DNA of 64,000 bases. Origin: Aralia elata (taxonomy: Eukaryota > Streptophyta > Magnoliopsida > Apiales > Araliaceae). Below the pieces are notes generated by a model. The model had not been told where the DNA came from. It did no database searches and saw only the letters and a list, made by a program, of their open reading frames with translations. The number at the start of each line of letters is the position of its first letter. Position 1 is the stretch's first letter. The stretch is from the NCBI GenBank assembly GCA_034770075.1, contig CM068384.1, forward strand, positions 101,308,433-101,372,432, read 5' to 3'. The translations under genes were made by a program, and so were the position numbers. Shown in pieces: positions 58,697-64,000 of this stretch.

Positions 58697-60209
58697 AGAA
58701 GTAATCCATATCTAATTCCTTATTTTAGTCATGGTGAGTTTCAACAATGTCCATATTGCACTTAAAAGTTTGGACTATTGCATTACTAATGTAAAGAGAT
58801 ATCTTTTGGTTTATTATTTTTTGTTGATTAATAGTTTATTATCTTTAATTAGGCTATTATACTGAAAATTCTAAAATTTTGATTTATAAAATTGCTAATA
58901 ATTATTGTGCACGATTATTTCTTCAAGATTATATACGTACTTACATGATTTGGAGTTCAAATTTTCTGTCTCATGCTACTCCCCATGTTATTAAACGTTT
59001 TGTTGGTGATCGTAATATAGATGGCCAACATATAAATTTAACGATTTGACTTTGTTATTTCAATCTCATTTGTTCATATATAATTATAATGCCCACAGTA
59101 CAAAAAATAATAATATTAATTATGTACACATATACAAAAAATAGTACATGACTTTCTATTTTATTTATTCAATAACATCTATATATGTACATATATTTGC
59201 AAGTTATTTTTCTTATAACTGTTTTATTGTTGTTGGATTCTTTCGATATAAGTTGGATAACAAACGTTTGGAGCTTCGTCAAGGGGGAATGGGAAAGAAA
59301 CTTTATTTAGTTATTCACTGTTGTTCTTACAAAAATTCCTTAAAAATAAAAAATAATCTTCGCGTTCTTTGCGTTTAATTTAGTTTTTTTTTCCTTCAAT
59401 AATTTCTTTTGGTAAACCTTTGGAATGCGTGTTTCTTTTTTTCAAATGAAACACATGCAATCAATGCTACATAACTAAATAATGTATAAAAATCATTATT
59501 ATTATAACAAAAAAAATATAAACATAAAATATATAAAAAATTCCTATAAAAATAAAACTGTCAAAAATAATTCAAACGTGTCCACTGCTTTGCCCGGACC
59601 AATGCGCTAGTTTATGTAAAATTATAAACTTTGAAGCCCAATTTAATTAGTTATATTCATGTGTCTATATTAAAAGCGAGAGAGTATTGTATTTGTTTTT
59701 TGTAATAATATTGTGCACGGTATATAGTAAAAAAAAATGAAAGGAATAATCCCTTAATCAGTTTTCAAGTTATAGTTATTTTTCCCCTTTAGTTTCATAT
59801 TTCTTTTTATGAATTTCATCATTAAATTTAGAAGTTCTTGCAATCTCAATCGAATCTATTTTTTGAGGCTGGACTCAAATTGCAGAAATTATAAAATTTT
59901 AGGTTTTCTTATTAGTTTAGCATTAGATAATACTCTTACTACATTCGTTTCACAAAAACAATTATATTTGTGAGATTTATAAATTTTAAGGATATATTTT
60001 TTTTTACATTTATTTTTAAATTCTTTCAGTATTTAGTTTAATAATAATTAAATAATAATATAATTTTAGTGATAAATTTGAAAATAACTTATTTATACTA
60101 CAAATTAAAAGAAACGAGGTTCCTTCTTCAATAAAAAAAATGAAAAATTACAAATTGAACCTTTTGAAAAAATGAAAATTACAAATTGTGCAATGAAGGG
60201 AGCATCAAA
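58697..60209. other. AT-rich intergenic DNA
   Basis: I see no gene. The frame 59148-59378 lies in AT-rich DNA without family features. The sequence CAAATTGTGCAATGAAGGGAG just before 60210 is the left flank of the LTR that follows. Confidence 0.5.
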
Positions 60210-61533
60210 TGTGGCGCCCCCAAATCCGGGTCTACCTTTAAACCCGGGTCTGGTACATCACGATACTACTCATTCAACATAATCTTAAAGATAGAATATA
60301 AATACTAAATTATTACAAACCATCTTACTATAAATCCTAGGTTCTCGGACCTTAAAATCTTCATACATGATGATATGTAAAATAATATTACAAATACTCC
60401 TAACTATTACAAATAGCATTACAACACTACTCGTTTGCCTTCCCATTTCCTTTGTCCTTGCCGGATCCTTCGATACGTTCAGGCTTCGCTGAAAGCATTT
60501 AATTTAAAGCAAGAATGAGCTACAAAGCTCAGCAAGTATAAGTAGTTGAACGAACAACAAAATCAAGAATCAAGGCTTCATCTATACAACACTTCTACAA
60601 CTGAACAATAGCTGTGAAGAGACTACGAATTGATCTGAATAACAAGATCTGCTATTTCGAATTTTTGACACGACATACTGACTATATATGCTGAGTGGTC
60701 GAAAGACCGTGAACATTTTTATTTTTCGTAAAGGTTCTGTAGTAATTCAACTATGAACCGGCTGACTTACGGGCACGTTGGGTGATCAGCCCTTTGTACC
60801 TTGCGTTGATCAACACTACGTGCGGGAATGACATTTGCATTCATCATGACCGCCTTTGGCGCATAAAATTTTCCCAAATAAGGGAAGTTCATACTCAGAT
60901 TTGAGTCCAAATCAGTTGGACAACTCTACCTATATCAATAATATTTCAAAGATTTATTGTAAAACCGACAAAATATTTAAATCTTTGTCTAGCCGGAACA
61001 AACGGCATTGACGTACATCTTAAATAGTTTAGGAATATAGAACATTAAAGTTTTTACAATTTATATCAAAGCATAGCTGAAACAAATGTACAAATGCTAA
61101 AAGATTTGTATAAGTCTAGATTTTACACAATATATAAACATTGAGTAAATTTGAATATTTAAACGTCTCAAGGCATTCACAAAAACAAAGTTGAATGAAT
61201 GTAAAAACTTGCACACAATGAACAATGTATAAGATGAGAAAACTTACAAAAACATAGACAACTTGTACAATATAAAACATTGCACAAGTTAGGAAACTTG
61301 CATTCAATACACAAAAAAAATTGAACGAAGTTAGAAAACTTGCCTGATGCGTTCTTTAATTAATACTCTAAAAACATCCTTCAATTATCCTACACATTTA
61401 ATTAATAATAACATACCAATTAGTGATATAAAAACTTCACATAATAGTTTACATTACAATAGTCTTCATTTTAGGTCATTCGTGCTTTATAAATTTAGAC
61501 AACGCGTCCAAACTTTTTAGATTCTTTGTTACG

Positions 61534-61725
61534 GGCCTAATCCAGACAGGTAGAACATGTATGCTTTAGGTTAAATTCTACTTTAGTTATAATCCAGACA
61601 ACTAAGACCTGTCTACTTAAGCCAAGTTTCATTTTAGTTGTTATCCGGACAGTTAAGACCTGTCTGCTTAGGTCAAATTCTATTTTACTTGTTATCCAGA
61701 CAGTTGAGACCTGTCTGTTTATTAA
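61534..61725. repeat. 60-bp tandem repeat, about three copies, inside the LTR
   Basis: Units share TTTTAGTTGTTATCCAGACA, AGTTAAGACCTGTCT and TTAGGTCAAATTCTA. Copies end near 61610, 61670 and 61720. Not seen in the element 2 LTR, so a gain in this copy or subfamily. Confidence 0.85.
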
Positions 61726-63169
61726 CAAAATTCACTGGGAGTGAGGACAACAACTGGGCTGTTATGGGTTTTCTCGTACCTACTTTGTGACTTCGCAACT
61801 TGTTCATTTTAAATTAGAATTAGTCCATTCTTAAAACAATTTCGAGCTTGTAACATGCTCTACAATTTCTCCTGAGTGAATATTTTTTCCAGACTTTATA
61901 ACAGGCCGAAACAGTGGCCCAAAAGTCCATGTTGACTGATTTTCTTTTTATTTTTGGCAGTTTTGGCTATACTTCTTCCGAAAGCCAGAACTCCCTCATC
62001 CAAAATCGGAATATGGTCGTTCTTACGTCTACGACTTCGTTATTTAATGAACTATAATACCCCATAAAATAATTATTTTTCCACAACTTAAACAAAACTG
62101 ATTTTTTACCAAAATGGACAGAACTTAACCTAGGGTTTTTCCTTTCTTCTTACTAGTTTTATAAAAATTCGCCATAACTTCGTTACAACGTATTTTTCCT
62201 CCGTTCCAAATGGAACATTAACAAAACTCAGTTAACTAAATTTCTTTCTTCCCGAACTTTAAAACTAACATACAAACGATGGTTTTCAATTTGTCCATCA
62301 ACAACAATTACTACAATTTTCACTTTTCATACGTTTTAAAAAAATTTGTCCAATACGATTATATTACACGCTTCCTTATCACTCCAAGATCCTTCTATGA
62401 TATACAAATAAATCACAACCACCAACACGACACTTCTCTAACATACTACAAAGCTCTTAAAGAAAAAGGGATGAAGTTGATGAGTTTCTAGGGTTTCTTA
62501 CCTTTTTAACGTTCTTGCTTCTTCTTCTTCCTAGCTTAGATGATCAATGTTCCAATCTTGTTCCCCTTACTCCTTTCTTCCTCTTCTATCTGTACTCTCT
62601 TTCTATTTCTCTAGTAACTCTTAAGTTCTTGTTCTCACTTTCTCTCTTTTGTTCTTTCTTTTCTTTCTTCTCTCTTCTCCCTCTTCTCTTTCTCTTGGAA
62701 ATGGAATGAATGGCTAAGTCTCAGATAACATAGCTAATTTCCCCCACCAACTAACTCAACCATACTCTAGTTAATTCCATCTAACTTCATTAAATTAACT
62801 AAAGCTAGACAAAATTATTTTCTAAGGCATTGTTTGGCAAAAATAAAGAAAATGGAGGGAACCAAGCATTTAAGGCTTTACCCGCCAAGCTAAGACTTAC
62901 TATAAAAGGAAAGTGACTCACCACTTGTTCCCCCTTCTTTAACTGGCCGGCCACCCCCTTCCTCTCTCTCACTTTTCCACATTCAATTAACTCACATGCT
63001 TAATTAACTAGCAAGTGACACGTGACTATCATCTTCTTTATCAAGTGACACCTAGCCCTAAACTTATCTTCACATTTCCAAGTTCATTTAACCTTATGCT
63101 TAATTGCCAATGAGTGACACTTGTCCCACTAGCTTTCCTTGGCTCCAAGTAATTAGGGTTTGACCTAGG

Positions 63170-63285
63170 CTCTAAGCTTTGGCTCAACCCTAGCCAAGCC
63201 ATCCCATTCCCTAGGCTCAACCCTAGCCAAGCCCTTTCGAACCCTAGCCAAGCTATTTTAAACCCTAGGCTTAATTAGCTTGGTT
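63170..63285. repeat. Short direct repeats AACCCTAGCCAAGCC
   Basis: CTCAACCCTAGCCAAGCC occurs twice and GAACCCTAGCCAAGCT once within about 80 bases, next to CCCTAGGCT copies. Confidence 0.8.
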
Positions 63286-63738
63286 ACAATTAAACTAGTT
63301 TCGTTTCTAGTTTCTTTTCTAGTTAGGTTTCCCTAATTCGTCTAACATGCGAAAAACTGCAAAATTTCTTTCGTTGATTTTATTAGAGATTACAACTCTC
63401 GTCTTCAAATAAACGTGATCTCGTGATTCAAAAATTTGAAAAACGAAAAAGATGTTTCTCGGCGTGAATAGTGTTTTTACGACTTTTCTGATAAAAATAT
63501 TTTTATTGGAGATTTCATCTCCCATTATCAAATAATTAATATGACATAGCTCGAAAAATCAAAAAATCAAAAAATCAAAAAAATGAAATAACGAGTTCTC
63601 GTAAATTTATGAATAGTGATTTAGCGATTTCTCGGAAAATTTTTAATTCGTCTAAAACTTCCAACACGTATTCCTAATCACATAACACGTACATTAGGTC
63701 AACAATTGACCTTTAAACACATAAAACACAATTCATTC

Positions 63739-64000
63739 TGTAGACACCTAAATTTTGCGTTCCTTGTACTAACCATGACAGGAGGGCAAAATCGTCAATT
63801 GAACCGGCTTGCGGGAGCGAAGGAATGGGCACAAGTGCGAGCGCCCGACACCACCGAAATGTTTTGGCGACCAAGGCTGACGTGACAACAAGGCCATCCG
63901 AAGCAGGCATTCCCCGAATGAGGTGGCACGTCTCCCGAAAATTCCCGGACTGCAGAATACGAGCCTGTCAGCGAAAACCGACGTTACGGCACGAAAATCG
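63739..64000 (+). mobile_element. Probable start of another LTR retrotransposon, cut by the window end
   Basis: TGTAGACACC at 63739 begins an abrupt switch to clearly GC-richer sequence inside the AT-rich LTR at 60210-63738. TG start and TGTAGAC-type opening are common in plant gypsy LTRs. The end and target duplication are outside the window. The minus-strand frame 63713-63910 crosses the border and is not a gene. Confidence 0.5.

Larger units (their letters stand above)
60210..63738 (-). mobile_element. Tekay-like gypsy LTR, minus orientation, cut near its outer end
   Basis: Starts TGTGGCGCCCCCAAATCCGG on the plus strand, matching the inner end of the element 2 LTR. Collinear landmarks with that LTR: a GCTGA.ATG..TT segment near 60490, CTGAG.GTC..AAGACCGTGAAC (60690-60715), GTGATCAGCCCTTTGTAC (60781-60798) and the AAACTTGC-rich part (61195-61345). 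GAATAGTG and TTTCTCGG motifs near 63460-63640 match the other end of the family. The last 100 or so bases (to TGTAACGATC on the minus strand) are missing because another element starts at 63739. No internal domain is visible, so solo or not cannot be told. Confidence 0.78.

Noticed and set aside
62515..62709. Leu/Ser/Phe-rich frame resembling a membrane peptide
   Set aside because: It is translation of a CT-rich run inside the LTR at 60210-63738.

Overview
This is a gene-poor, AT-rich, intron-era plant nuclear window, almost certainly from a eudicot. The support is direct: nested Ty3/gypsy chromoviruses primed by initiator tRNA-Met, Ty1/copia-type LTRs, CACTA, hAT, Stowaway, Mutator-like and Helitron-like elements, many (TA)n tracts, and one DC1 (divergent C1) zinc-finger gene, a family expanded in plants. 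No bacterial-style operon, CRISPR array, rRNA or tRNA gene was seen.

Layout. 1-1852: 3' end of a CACTA transposon that entered from the left and is inserted in a gypsy pol gene. 1853-22059: 3' half of an old Tekay/Del-like gypsy element (element 1, + strand; decayed RT tail, RNase H, integrase, chromodomain, then its 3' LTR). That LTR holds two later insertions: a complete 11.9-kb Tekay-like element on the - strand (element 2, 5529-17391, TSD GGGAA, two 3.0-kb LTRs, PBS, PPT, decayed gag-pol and an extra coiled-coil ORF), and a 3.0-kb copia-type solo LTR (17407-20433, TSD CGGGA). The two insertion points lie only five bases apart in the original LTR.

22060-44330: low-copy AT-rich DNA with the only convincing host gene, a DC1-domain gene (25014-25832, - strand). 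Non-coding blocks of this locus recur up to four times (about 22.1-23.0, 28.2-29.3, 31.3-32.5 and 43.2-44.2 kb), and a relic of a second DC1 5' end with a stop at codon 2 sits near 32.7 kb. This points to a locus built by serial duplication and decay. MITEs, foldback elements and a 2.8-kb gypsy-type solo LTR (35952-38720, TSD ATTCG) are scattered through it.

44331-64000: transposon-dense again. It holds a Mutator-like MITE, a mini-Helitron, a long gypsy-type LTR (46083-50310) carrying a hAT MITE, a complete 3.7-kb CACTA element (50317-54056, TSD ATA) with a decayed Transposase_24-type gene, a copia-like LTR fragment, a 1.9-kb non-autonomous hAT element (56772-58688, TSD GTTGCACT) with an internal minisatellite, another Tekay-like LTR (- strand, from 60210), and at 63739 the start of a GC-richer LTR-like sequence that runs off the window.

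No intact transposase or polyprotein survives: every mobile-element gene seen has stops or frameshifts. I see no evidence of a new biological system. The points most worth a second look are the extra coiled-coil ORF of element 2, the DC1 duplication history, a hairpin beside the polypurine tract shared by elements 1 and 2, the CGTAGAG-rich solo LTR, and the foldback elements with nested palindromes.
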